Assembly (NCBI RefSeq): GCF_029906345.1
Contig: NZ_JARYGY010000001.1
Location: forward strand, 222,851-286,850
DNA: 64,000 nucleotides
From: Aquimarina mycalae
GTDB taxonomy: Bacteria > Bacteroidota > Bacteroidia > Flavobacteriales > Flavobacteriaceae
Direction of reading: 5' to 3'
Shown: positions 33,248 to 43,271 of the stretch, in pieces
How positions within the stretch are numbered: the stretch's first letter is position 1
Layout of the letters: every line of letters begins with the position of its first letter
Notes under the pieces: model-generated
The model's database searches: none
What the model saw: only the letters and a program-made list of their open reading frames with translations
What the model was told of the DNA's origin: nothing
Made by a program: the position numbers and the translations under genes

Positions 33248-35767
33248 ATGAAGAAGGTAGTAGTAATAGGTAACGGAATGGTAGGCTATAAGTTTTGTGA
33301 AAAATTTGTGGCCTCAGAAAAATTTATTGATTATAAACTTATAGTCTTTGGAGAAGAACCAAGACGAGCATATGATAGAGTACATCTAAGCGAGTTTTAT
33401 GATGGCAAAACAGCAGAAGATTTAAGCATGTCTACAGCTAATTGGTACGAAGATCATAATATCGACCTTCATACTTCTGAAATGATTACAGAAATTAATA
33501 GAGAGCTAAAAACAATAGCTAATCATCGTGGAGAGACGTATTCATATGACTATTTAGTACTAGCAACAGGTTCTTCGGCATTTGTGCCTCCTATACAAGG
33601 CGTTGATAAAGAAGGTGTTTTTGTATATAGAACCATCGAGGATTTAGAAGCCACTGAAGCATACGCCAAAAAGTTAAAAGCACAAGGAAAAACAGAAGCT
33701 GCCGTGCTTGGAGGAGGATTATTAGGACTTGAAGCCGCAAATGCAGTTAAAAATTTAGGGCTAAACGCCCATGTTGTGGAATTTGCTCCTAGACTAATGC
33801 CTAGACAATTAGACAAAGGTGCTAGTGATATGTTACAGTCTAAAATCGAAAGTTTAGGTCTTAAGGTTCATCTTTCAAAACAAACCCAATGTATTCAGGG
33901 AGATAAAGCTATTGAAGGTTTGCAATATATTGACAGTACTGAATTAAAAGTAGACATGTTAGTCGTATCCGCAGGTATACGACCACGAGATGAGGTTGCC
34001 AGAGAAGCAGGATTAGAAGTAGGTATTAGAGGCGGTATTATAGTCAATCAGCAAATGCAAACTTCTGATAAAAATATTTATGCTATTGGAGAATGTGCTT
34101 TACTAAATAACATGATCTATGGTCTGGTTGCGCCAGGATATGATATGGCAGAAGTTGCTGTAGAACAAATTACTGGAGGCACTAGTGCCATGCCAGAATA
34201 TATTGACATGTCTACACAGCTTAAACTAATTGGTACTGAAGTAGCTAGTTTTGGCGATGCCTTAAATGATGCAAAAGAAGACGTTGATGAAATCACCTAT
34301 GAGAATAAACGTAAAGGAGTTTACAAAAAAATAAATGTTTCTAAAGATGGCAAAAAGCTATTAGGAGGAATTTTGGTAGGTGACTCTTCGGATTACAACG
34401 CTCTTTTCCAAATCTACATTAACGGAATGAAACTTCCAGAAGAACCCGAAGATCTTATATTAGGTAGTCGAGGCGGTGATGGCGGTGGACTTCTGGGTGA
34501 TGTAATGGATCTTCCAGAAGATGCTCAAATTTGTTCCTGTGAAAGTGTAACCAAAGGTCAAATATGCGGAGCTATTGAAAATGGAGAGGCCACAGATGTT
34601 GCTGGAGTAATTGGATGTACGAAAGCAGGAACTGGTTGCGGTGGGTGTAAGCCTATGGTTACCGATTTAACGAATGCTACTCTGAAATCTTTAGGTATTG
34701 AAATTAAAGATGGAGTTTGCGAGCATTTTGACCTAAGCAGACAAGATTTATATAAAATTATTCAAGTAAAAGGATACATCACATTCGATGAAGTATTAGA
34801 CAATCATGGAACTGGAGGTCACGGATGCGAATTATGTAAACCACTTGTAGCTTCGTTAATGGCAACTATCCATGCTGATACCGCTAATAAAGAGTATGCT
34901 ATTCAAGATTCTAATGATCGTTTCTTAGCTAATATCCAGCGTAACGGAACATATTCTGTAGTCCCTAGAGTTCCTGGAGGTGAAATTACTCCCGAAAAAC
35001 TTATTGCGCTAGGAGAAATAGCTAAAAAATACGATTTATACACTAAAGTAACTGGTGGTGTCCGTATCGATTTATTTGGTGCCACTCTAAATCAATTGCC
35101 TTTAATATGGAAAGATCTAATTGACAACGGTTTTGAAAGTGGTCACGCCTATGGCAAATCATTGAGAACAGTAAAGACCTGTGTTGGTTCAACCTGGTGT
35201 CGTTATGGAATGGATGAGAGCGTTAGTTTTGGTATTGAACTTGAAAATCGATATCGAGGAATTCGCGCACCACACAAAATTAAAGGTGGAGTTTCGGGAT
35301 GTATACGAGAATGTGCTGAAGCTCGCGGAAAAGATTTCGGTTTAATCGCAGTAGAAGGTGGATGGAACCTATATGTTGGAGGAAATGGTGGCGCAACACC
35401 GAGACATGCAGAATTATTTGCCGAACAAATTGATAATGAAACTGTAATTAAATACTTAGATCGCTACTTAATGTTCTATATGCGTACAGCAAAACCATTA
35501 CAAAGAACAGCAGCTTGGCAGGAACGTTTAGAAGGTGGATTAGAATATTTAAAAGAAGTTATTATTGATGATAAGTTAGGTATTGCAGAGGATTTAGAGA
35601 AAGAAATGAAAACATTAGTTAACAAGTTTGAATGTGAGTGGACTCAAGCCATCAATGATCCGGAAATAATGAAACGTTTTAATCATTTTGTTAATAGTGA
35701 TGAAGAGGACGATAACATTGTTTTTGTTCCTATGAGAGAACAAAAAATGCCAGAACCGTGGAAATAA
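33248..35767 (+). CDS. nirB: NADH-dependent nitrite reductase large subunit NirB
   Basis: An 839-residue cytoplasmic siroheme enzyme that reduces nitrite to ammonium. FAD motif VVVIGNGMVGYKF at the start, NAD motif AVLGGGLLGLEAANAV near residue 155, a BFD-like [2Fe-2S] domain with CSCESVTKGQICGAI and GTGCGGCKPMV, a second cluster-like unit with GHGCELCKPLV, ferredoxin-like half domains, and the siroheme/4Fe-4S ligands in TCVGSTWCRYG and GCIRECAEARGKD. Length is normal (E. coli 847). ATG 33248 aligns with the standard start. It heads the nirB-nirD-DUF4202-kinase run. Confidence 0.96.
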   Translation: MKKVVVIGNGMVGYKFCEKFVASEKFIDYKLIVFGEEPRRAYDRVHLSEFYDGKTAEDLSMSTANWYEDHNIDLHTSEMITEINRELKTIANHRGETYSYDYLVLATGSSAFVPPIQGVDKEGVFVYRTIEDLEATEAYAKKLKAQGKTEAAVLGGGLLGLEAANAVKNLGLNAHVVEFAPRLMPRQLDKGASDMLQSKIESLGLKVHLSKQTQCIQGDKAIEGLQYIDSTELKVDMLVVSAGIRPRDEVAREAGLEVGIRGGIIVNQQMQTSDKNIYAIGECALLNNMIYGLVAPGYDMAEVAVEQITGGTSAMPEYIDMSTQLKLIGTEVASFGDALNDAKEDVDEITYENKRKGVYKKINVSKDGKKLLGGILVGDSSDYNALFQIYINGMKLPEEPEDLILGSRGGDGGGLLGDVMDLPEDAQICSCESVTKGQICGAIENGEATDVAGVIGCTKAGTGCGGCKPMVTDLTNATLKSLGIEIKDGVCEHFDLSRQDLYKIIQVKGYITFDEVLDNHGTGGHGCELCKPLVASLMATIHADTANKEYAIQDSNDRFLANIQRNGTYSVVPRVPGGEITPEKLIALGEIAKKYDLYTKVTGGVRIDLFGATLNQLPLIWKDLIDNGFESGHAYGKSLRTVKTCVGSTWCRYGMDESVSFGIELENRYRGIRAPHKIKGGVSGCIRECAEARGKDFGLIAVEGGWNLYVGGNGGATPRHAELFAEQIDNETVIKYLDRYLMFYMRTAKPLQRTAAWQERLEGGLEYLKEVIIDDKLGIAEDLEKEMKTLVNKFECEWTQAINDPEIMKRFNHFVNSDEEDDNIVFVPMREQKMPEPWK

Positions 35768-35794
35768 TAAAAACAGCTTATAATTTAAAATAAA

Positions 35795-36172
35795 ATGGAA
35801 GAAATTCTAACAAAATATAAGACCACCAAATTAGAAGATGTAAAAGTTTGGTTTAAAGCTGCATCAGTTAATGCTTTTCCGAAAGATGGAGGAGCTTGCG
35901 TAAAATATAAAGATTTACAAATTGCCGTATTCAATTTTAGCAGACTAAATACATGGTATGCAAGCCAAAACTTATCACCTGAAAAAAATGAAATGGTATT
36001 AAGTAGAGGAATGATTGGTGATCATAATGGAATCCCCAAGGTTGCTTGCCCTCTTCATAAAAAAACCTTTTCTCTAGAAACTGGAGAAAATCTAAATGGA
36101 GATCTCGCCTCTATTGCGACCTATCCTGTGAAAATAGAAAATGGAAGTGTGTATATTGGTTTTACAGAATAA
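35795..36172 (+). CDS. nirD: Nitrite reductase small subunit NirD
   Basis: A 125-residue Rieske-fold subunit that pairs with NirB. It shows GACVKYKDLQIAVFNF, the CPLHKKTFSLETGENL segment where the Rieske ligands would be, and the ending YPVKIENGSVYIGF. As in known NirD proteins the full set of iron-sulfur ligands is not present: only one Cys-x-x-His pair is visible. It begins 27 bases after nirB and is surely co-transcribed. Confidence 0.93.
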   Translation: MEEILTKYKTTKLEDVKVWFKAASVNAFPKDGGACVKYKDLQIAVFNFSRLNTWYASQNLSPEKNEMVLSRGMIGDHNGIPKVACPLHKKTFSLETGENLNGDLASIATYPVKIENGSVYIGFTE

Positions 36173-36227
36173 CACTATTTACTACCAAAAACCTTAACTT
36201 AGCGGGCATATTAATACCCTTTCTTTT

Positions 36228-36815
36228 ATGCCAACTACAAAACTAACCAAAGCATTTTCTCTTTTTGATGAATCAAATGCCAAAGATCCTAATACTGAGA
36301 TCGTTGATGGAAAATCCATCGCCAAAGAATTAGTATATGGTCAGCGAATGAGTCAGACGCTTAATAATTTTGTCTCAGAACCATCTGAAGCTTTACAACT
36401 AGCTGCTAGAGCTCAACATATTTGTAGATGGGAAATTCCTCGTAATAGTTATCCAATGGATCGTGTAGGATATCTAAAATGGAGAGAAGAGCTAAAAAAA
36501 TTTCATGCTAAGAAAGCTTCTGCTATTCTTCAGGATATAGAATATGATGAAGCAACCATAAAGAGAGTTTCCTTTTTAATACAAAAGAAAAAGCTAAAAA
36601 AAGACGAAGAAACTCAAATATTAGAAGATGTAATATGTTTGGTTTTTCTCGAATTTTATTATGAAGAGTTTTCCGAAAAACATACCACAGAGAAGGTGGT
36701 TGATATTTTACAAAAAACGTGGAGAAAAATGTCCAAAGATGGTCATCAAACTGCATTAAAAATATCCTATTCAAAAAAAGCACTAAGTCTGATTCAGAAA
36801 GCCTTAGCTACCTAA
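36228..36815 (+). CDS. DUF4202-like protein in the nitrite reductase operon
   Basis: A 195-residue soluble, mostly helical protein resembling DUF4202. Conserved blocks include LAARAQHICRWEIPRNSYPM, GYLKWREELKKFHAKKA and EDVICLVFLEFYYEEF, with His/Arg/Glu-rich helices that recall the layout of HD-type proteins without a clear HD pair. It starts 55 bases after nirD and is followed 13 bases later by the kinase gene, so it is part of the nir operon. Families of this kind are seen near nitrate and sulfur assimilation genes, but no function is established that I know of. No signal peptide. Confidence 0.7.
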   Translation: MPTTKLTKAFSLFDESNAKDPNTEIVDGKSIAKELVYGQRMSQTLNNFVSEPSEALQLAARAQHICRWEIPRNSYPMDRVGYLKWREELKKFHAKKASAILQDIEYDEATIKRVSFLIQKKKLKKDEETQILEDVICLVFLEFYYEEFSEKHTTEKVVDILQKTWRKMSKDGHQTALKISYSKKALSLIQKALAT

Positions 36816-36828
36816 GCTATTAGATTAC

Positions 36829-38169
36829 ATGAACATGTATGAACACATCAAAAAGATAAAGTTATTATTCCTTATTGGTATAATAGTTATATCTGCTTGC
36901 ATAGTTTTAGTATACCTTTCACTGATTAGCCTAAAAACTTTAGGAATTATATCAGCTATATTATTTGTTTCATTAGGCATATTAACAAATATGCTAATAG
37001 ATAAACATCAAAAAGTAATCGCCAAGCTACAAAATACTACAGAGCAGGCAATCCAAAACATAAAACGACTAGAGAAATCTCAAATTTCTAAAGATCAAAA
37101 TATTCAAGAATTATCGGCCTTAAACTATGCAATGGATCAAACCGTTCTATATGCAAGAATTACAAAAGATGGTACTGTAATTAGCTTGGGAGCACGCTTT
37201 GCTAAATTGCTAAAAGTTGATCAGGATTATCAAAATAAAAACTTGGCAGACCTTATGAACCTCAGTGAAGTTCAAAAAAACAGGTTGTTCTTACTAATTG
37301 CTCAAAATAAAGGAGGCGTTTTTAATGAAGAATTCGAATTTGAAACCGTATCTGGTTCAAAAATATGGTTAGATGTATCGATTCTTACGGTATTTAAATC
37401 TTCTGGAAATATGGAAAGATTTGTCTTGTGTACTGATATTTCTAAACGAAAAGAAGCTCAAAAAGAAATTGAACGATTAAACGCTGATGCATATAAGGAA
37501 AAGGAAGCTATACAAAAATCAAATGCGAGCCAAATTGTTGAAGCTCAAGAAGAAGAACGAAAACGGATCGCCAAAGAAATTCACGATAGTATTGGACAAA
37601 TGCTTACAGCGCTCAAGTTTAATATCGAATCTATCAACACAAATAATACAGAAAAAACCAATCAAAAGATTGAAGGACTCAAACAGCTATCTAAAGACCT
37701 TATTCAAGGAGTTAGAATGGCTACTTTTAATCTTACTCCACCAGAACTAAAGGATTATGGAATTAGCATTGCGTTGCAAAAAATGGCTCAGGAACTGTCA
37801 AAATTAACCAACAAGAACATTGTTTTTGAAAATACATCTAGTCCTGAACTACGTTTTAGTTCATTGGTAGAAACAAATCTGTACCGAGTAACTCAGGAAG
37901 CAGTGAATAACGCAATCAAATATGCTAAATCTGACTATATTTTAATTTCTATAAACAACTCATCATCAATACTTAGTATCATAATAGATGATAACGGCAA
38001 AGGGTTTGATATAGATAAAATACCTTCTAAACCCCAAAACAATGCAGAAGGTGGTATGGGATTATTTTTTATGAAAGAACGTATGAATTATATAAACGGT
38101 CGAATATTTATTAGTTCTAAACCTGGTGAAGGTACTAGAATCACCATTAATTATGCTTTAAGTAAGTAA
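36829..38169 (+). CDS. PAS-containing NarX-class sensor histidine kinase without periplasmic domain
   Basis: A 446-residue kinase. Two hydrophobic helices (about 10-30 and 35-53) are separated by only a few residues, so almost nothing is exposed to the periplasm. A coiled coil (56-95) and a PAS domain (about 98-215, ending in LCTDISKRKEAQ) follow. The HisKA_3 motif EERKRIAKEIHDSIGQ has His252; the HATPase has EAVNNAIKYAKSD, DDNGKGFD and GGMGLFFMKERM. This is the catalytic architecture of NarX, NreB and relatives. It is the last gene of the nir operon. I infer that it partners the NarL-like regulator and takes its nitrate signal from the separate P-box protein or from its PAS domain. Confidence 0.87.
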   Translation: MNMYEHIKKIKLLFLIGIIVISACIVLVYLSLISLKTLGIISAILFVSLGILTNMLIDKHQKVIAKLQNTTEQAIQNIKRLEKSQISKDQNIQELSALNYAMDQTVLYARITKDGTVISLGARFAKLLKVDQDYQNKNLADLMNLSEVQKNRLFLLIAQNKGGVFNEEFEFETVSGSKIWLDVSILTVFKSSGNMERFVLCTDISKRKEAQKEIERLNADAYKEKEAIQKSNASQIVEAQEEERKRIAKEIHDSIGQMLTALKFNIESINTNNTEKTNQKIEGLKQLSKDLIQGVRMATFNLTPPELKDYGISIALQKMAQELSKLTNKNIVFENTSSPELRFSSLVETNLYRVTQEAVNNAIKYAKSDYILISINNSSSILSIIIDDNGKGFDIDKIPSKPQNNAEGGMGLFFMKERMNYINGRIFISSKPGEGTRITINYALSK

Positions 38170-38245
38170 AAATGTATATTTTTGTCGATTATAAATTCCC
38201 CGAAAAGCAAAAGTAAAAAAAGATAAGGATAATATTAAATATGTA

Positions 38246-38587
38246 ATGAACTGGGATTCCAAAAAAGTATGGAAAGAAGAAGTCATTAGTAAACAATTTA
38301 TTAAATATTTAAAAGAAACCGAAGTACATAAACTGATAAAAGATAAAGAAACTCAATTGGGTGTCATCTCTGAAAGAGATATTATAAATTGGTTAGATAA
38401 AGAAGAAAATGAAGATTTTTGGAATCAAGAAATGGAACATCATATATGCGAAAAAATCATCAAGGATGATGATGATTATTTCGTAGGTTGTGATTATGAA
38501 GATTTTAAAAATGCGTACTTTTTTGTAGCCAGTTTATGGAAAACTGAAAAAGGAGGTGATTTAATAATACTAGAACATTATCACTGA
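38246..38587 (+). CDS. Small acidic protein of unknown function
   Basis: A 113-residue soluble protein rich in Asp, Glu and Lys, with no signal peptide or membrane segment. It contains an acidic run (KIIKDDDDYFVGCDYEDFK) and a hydrophobic-aromatic C-terminal segment ending EHYH. I do not recognise a family. Codon use looks normal for the window. It follows the nir operon kinase after 76 bases in the same direction, so it could be the last gene of that operon or independent. Convergent with the sugar kinase gene. Confidence 0.55.
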   Translation: MNWDSKKVWKEEVISKQFIKYLKETEVHKLIKDKETQLGVISERDIINWLDKEENEDFWNQEMEHHICEKIIKDDDDYFVGCDYEDFKNAYFFVASLWKTEKGGDLIILEHYH

Positions 38588-38615
38588 TTTAGTAATTAAA
38601 AAGCACCTCTAAGCT

Positions 38616-39488
38616 TTATACATTATTCGTTTTATTTTTTAATACATCATTTCTATAATAATCAATAATTCCATCAATTGGTCTTCGCACTATATTACCA
38701 ACGGTTAGGTGATATGGCCAAACTGCTGCACGAATAATGTCTTCACTAAAATGTGCTATAGATCCTATAAAATGAACGGGGACATTCTGCGCTTCTGGAA
38801 AACATAATACTCTTGTTTCCACAAATTCCTGAATACCTTCTGTAATAATTTTATAAAAATAACCGTTACGTTCACTGGTAAAAATAAACTCTGCAAAAGA
38901 AGCTAAATAAGTATTTGGATTCTCTTTCTTATATAAATTTTCTTTTATTGTATCTGAAGAGAGATCAAAACGTTTTTCGAATTCTGCAGCAACTTCTGGC
39001 GGCATTCTCTTATAATAATAATCCCTTATTAATCGCTTTCCAAAATAATTACCACTTGCTTCATCCATAAGAATATATCCTAAGGAATCCACAGTCATCT
39101 TTATTTCATCGCCGTCAAAATAACAACTATTGGATCCAGTACCTAAAATGCACACAATACCAGGTTCTGTAGTAGCCGCATATACTGCTGCAACCATATC
39201 CTCTCGTACAATAACCTCCTTAGCATTAACAAAATAATCTTCAAAAATCTTAGTTAACATTTCGGTTGGCTTATTCGTACCGCAACCAGCTCCATAAAAA
39301 TGAACCCTATCAATATTATCTCTATGAGAAGCAAGTTGTTCATTTTCCTTAAGTCTTTCTTCTAATAAAGATTTACTAAATACAGCAGGGTTTAAACCTT
39401 GTGTACGGGTTTTAAATACAATATCACCCTCTTCATCAAGAAGGATCCAATCACATTTAGTAGAACCACCGTCAGCTAATAAAATCAT
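38616..39488 (-). CDS. BadF/BadG-type ATPase, N-acetylglucosamine kinase-like
   Basis: A 290-residue ASKHA-fold kinase. It opens with the phosphate-1 loop MILLADGGSTKCDWILLDE, has GAGCGTNKPTE and the phosphate-2/adenosine segments CILGTGSNSCYFDG and ILMDEASGNYFGKRL, all typical of eukaryote-type N-acetylglucosamine kinases in Bacteroidota. Start is placed at ATG 39488; an upstream TTG (39521) would add 11 poorly conserved residues. It lies downstream of gapA behind a terminator, so it may have its own promoter. Amino-sugar phosphorylation is the family role; the substrate is not proven. Confidence 0.78.
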   Translation of the reverse strand: MILLADGGSTKCDWILLDEEGDIVFKTRTQGLNPAVFSKSLLEERLKENEQLASHRDNIDRVHFYGAGCGTNKPTEMLTKIFEDYFVNAKEVIVREDMVAAVYAATTEPGIVCILGTGSNSCYFDGDEIKMTVDSLGYILMDEASGNYFGKRLIRDYYYKRMPPEVAAEFEKRFDLSSDTIKENLYKKENPNTYLASFAEFIFTSERNGYFYKIITEGIQEFVETRVLCFPEAQNVPVHFIGSIAHFSEDIIRAAVWPYHLTVGNIVRRPIDGIIDYYRNDVLKNKTNNV

Positions 39489-39518
39489 TTTAAAATTTGT
39501 TTGTTGTGTGTGTGTTTG

Positions 39519-39551
39519 CAAAAAATGCCCCGATTAAATTCTTATCGGGGC
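39519..39551 (-). terminator. Intrinsic terminator after gapA
   Basis: Eight-base GC-rich stem GCCCCGAT / ATCGGGGC with a nine-base loop; on the minus strand it is followed by ATTTTTT. It lies 19 bases after the gapA stop. Confidence 0.88.
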
Positions 39552-39569
39552 AATATTAGTTATTACTCC

Positions 39570-40601
<1,032 letters not shown>

Positions 40602-40619
40602 TTAAAAACGTGGTTATAT

Positions 40620-41606
40620 TTATACTGAAGTAATATCAGCAACTTTGATCAATCGATCATGTTTATGTTCTCTTTTTTCGAGGGCAGTTGTAAGTGGTAC
40701 AATAGTTACAGTTTTATGAACGATTCCAATCATGACCTCACTTTGACCGTCTAATAGAGTCTCTACTGCTCCAACACCTAATTTGCTTGCCAAAACTCTA
40801 TCATAGCAACTTGGAGCTCCTCCTCTTTGTATATGTCCTAACACTGATACTCTAACTTCGTAATCTTCAAGGTTTTCCTCTACATATTCTCCTAATTCAA
40901 AAATGTTTTTGCCAGATTTATCTCCTTCTGCAACAACAATAATACTAGAGGTTTTGCCAGTTTTTTTACTTTTCTTAAGAGATTCTATAAGTCTATCAAC
41001 TCCCATATCCTCTTCGGGAATTAATATTTCCTCAGCTCCAGCACCAATTCCTGAATTTAAAGCAATATCTCCTGCATCTCTCCCCATTACTTCTATAAGA
41101 AATAGTCTATTATGCGAACTTGCGGTATCCCTAATCTTATCTATTGCATCTACTACTGTATTCAATGCAGTATCATAACCAATAGTGTAATCAGTACCAT
41201 TAATATCATTGTCAATAGTCCCAGGAATTCCTACTACAGGAAAATTATATTCTTCAGAAAGTTTTAACGCTCCTGTAAAACTACCATCACCTCCGATTAC
41301 AATCAATGCATCAATATTATTCTTAATCAAATTATCATAAGCTTTCTTTCTTCCTTCTTCTGTACGAAAATCTTTAGAACGAGCTGATTTAAGAAAAGTT
41401 CCTCCTTTATTAATTATATTTCTAACAGAACGAGCATTGAGCTCTTCGATTTCATTATGAATTAGACCTTCATATCCTTTATAAACTCCAAAACAATGTA
41501 CTTCATAATAACTGCAAGCACGAACAACCGCTCTAATAGCAGCATTCATTCCTGGAGCATCTCCTCCTGAGGTAAGTACAGCAATATTTTTAACTTTTTT
41601 CATCAT
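40620..41606 (-). CDS. pfkA: ATP-dependent 6-phosphofructokinase
   Basis: A 328-residue committed-step enzyme of glycolysis. It has the ATP site VLTSGGDAPGMNAAIRAV, GGDGSFTGA, the catalytic GIPGTIDNDINGTDYTIGYDTA and the fructose-6-phosphate segment EVMGRDAGDIA, then VLGHIQRGGAPSCYDR. The start is one of two adjacent ATGs (41606, 41603); a TTG further upstream would add ten residues outside the family norm. A bacterial ATP-type enzyme is indicated by GGDG. It is downstream of the maltodextrin arm but separated from it by a terminator. Confidence 0.95.
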   Translation of the reverse strand: MMKKVKNIAVLTSGGDAPGMNAAIRAVVRACSYYEVHCFGVYKGYEGLIHNEIEELNARSVRNIINKGGTFLKSARSKDFRTEEGRKKAYDNLIKNNIDALIVIGGDGSFTGALKLSEEYNFPVVGIPGTIDNDINGTDYTIGYDTALNTVVDAIDKIRDTASSHNRLFLIEVMGRDAGDIALNSGIGAGAEEILIPEEDMGVDRLIESLKKSKKTGKTSSIIVVAEGDKSGKNIFELGEYVEENLEDYEVRVSVLGHIQRGGAPSCYDRVLASKLGVGAVETLLDGQSEVMIGIVHKTVTIVPLTTALEKREHKHDRLIKVADITSV

Positions 41607-41802
41607 TGAAGCCAAATCTATTGTTATTGACCACAATAACCTAATTTGTCAAAAATCTAAAACGTTTTCGGTTAATAAATTCAGTAATTACTGACAAAAA
41701 AAGTGTCATTTTAACGGATTTCTATGAATAATGTTAAGAAATAAAGAAAACACCAAAACTATCTATTGTTCATTTTTACATCTCTATCTATTATCTAAAA
41801 AA

Positions 41803-41838
41803 CAAAAAAAACGACTTACAGATGTAAGTCGTTTTTAA
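41803..41838 (-). terminator. Terminator of the maltodextrin minus arm
   Basis: Stem ACGACTTACA / TGTAAGTCGT with A/T runs on both sides, so it can work in both directions. It lies 23 bases after the stop of the last amylase gene of the minus arm. Confidence 0.85.
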
Positions 41839-41860
41839 CCCAATAAAAATATGATATTTA

Positions 41861-43246
41861 CTATTCCTGAATTAGAATAGTATATTGCCAAGGTGCTAAC
41901 TCATATTCTTGGCCAGTTTTTCTTTCTGTTAGCTGGTCAGAAAGATAGTCCTTAAACTTTCCTTCATACGAAGCTGTAAACTTCACTGGTTCTTTTGTCA
42001 TATTTGCAACAAACAGTAATTTGTTTCCTTCTTTTTCTCTCTGAAAGGCTAATATCTTTTTATCTGCAGAGGTTTTGATACGTGTATATGAAGCTGCATT
42101 TTTACCTCCGTGTAATGCTGGATTTTGATTCTTAAGTTTTCCTAGCTTTTCATATAAAGGAAAGAATATCCCTTTCTTTTTTATAATTGTATCTTTTTCA
42201 AAGAATAGTAGGCGTTTATCCATATCATATTCTTGTCCAGAATAAATCAATGGCATTCCAGGAGCTACATAAGATAATGCTGCAAACATTTCTTTAGCAT
42301 CTCCCATTCTTTCTTCAACAGTTCCGTTCCAAGAATTTTCATCATGATTAGATGTAAAATTCATTAAGATATCATCATTTGCATACATGGTATCTACCTG
42401 AATCATTCTTTTATCCCAAGCTTCCACAGTATTTTCACCTTTAGCAATATGGTTCATTATATGATGTGTATCCCAGCCGTACCCCATATCAAAGGCATTC
42501 TCCATTAATTCTGGTTCCCAACCTTCTGCTAGCATAAACACAGGTTTGATTTTTTTTAACTCAGCCACAACAGTATCCCAAAAATCAACAGGAACCATCC
42601 CTGCAACATCACAACGAAATCCATCAACTCCTTCTTCCTGTATCCAATATTTCATTGCATCCAGCATACCTTTTCTCATATCTGCATTGTCATAATTAAG
42701 ATCTGCTACATCAGTCCAATCTGTACCAACAGTATGCGTAATTTCTCCAGCATCATTTTTAGTATAGAATTCAGGATGCTCCTTTAGCCAAACATGATCC
42801 CATCCTGTATGATTTGCTACCCAATCCAAAACCACATAAATGCCATGATCATGAGCTGTTTTTACCAATGCTCTAAAATCTTCTAGAGTTCCAAATTCGG
42901 GATTTACCTTAGTATAATCAGAAATTGCATAATAACTACCTAACGAACCTTTACTTTTGGTTGTAGAAATTGGATATATCGGCATTACCCAAAGCACTTT
43001 TACTCCCAAACTTTTTAAAGTAGGAATATCTTTCGTAAATGCTTTAAAAGAACCCTCTTCTGAATACTGACGAATATTTGCTTCATAAATTACCGCATTT
43101 TCCATCATAGCATTGCTAACTGGAGTCAATTCTTCTTTTACTTCTTCTACCACAGTTTTCAAATCTGCAACTGTTTCTTCTTTTTTTGTCTTCCCGCATG
43201 AACAGACAATACCTACTAACGCTAGGCAGAAAATTATTTTCTTCAT
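41861..43246 (-). CDS. GH13 alpha-amylase-family lipoprotein
   Basis: A 461-residue glycoside hydrolase with an N-terminal lipoprotein signal (VGIVCSCGKTK). The catalytic barrel has the GH13 regions: VVLDWVANHTGWD, nucleophile Asp in GFRCDVAGM, acid Glu in LAEGWEPEL and transition-state Asp in TSNHDENSW. A C-terminal beta domain follows (ILAFQREKEGNKLLFVANM). It lies 25 bases downstream of the second GH13 gene and would cut maltodextrins in the periplasm or at the membrane. The exact specificity cannot be read from the sequence. Confidence 0.88.
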   Translation of the reverse strand: MKKIIFCLALVGIVCSCGKTKKEETVADLKTVVEEVKEELTPVSNAMMENAVIYEANIRQYSEEGSFKAFTKDIPTLKSLGVKVLWVMPIYPISTTKSKGSLGSYYAISDYTKVNPEFGTLEDFRALVKTAHDHGIYVVLDWVANHTGWDHVWLKEHPEFYTKNDAGEITHTVGTDWTDVADLNYDNADMRKGMLDAMKYWIQEEGVDGFRCDVAGMVPVDFWDTVVAELKKIKPVFMLAEGWEPELMENAFDMGYGWDTHHIMNHIAKGENTVEAWDKRMIQVDTMYANDDILMNFTSNHDENSWNGTVEERMGDAKEMFAALSYVAPGMPLIYSGQEYDMDKRLLFFEKDTIIKKKGIFFPLYEKLGKLKNQNPALHGGKNAASYTRIKTSADKKILAFQREKEGNKLLFVANMTKEPVKFTASYEGKFKDYLSDQLTERKTGQEYELAPWQYTILIQE

Positions 43247-43271
43247 GATCTTATTATTTAATGTTTTAGAT

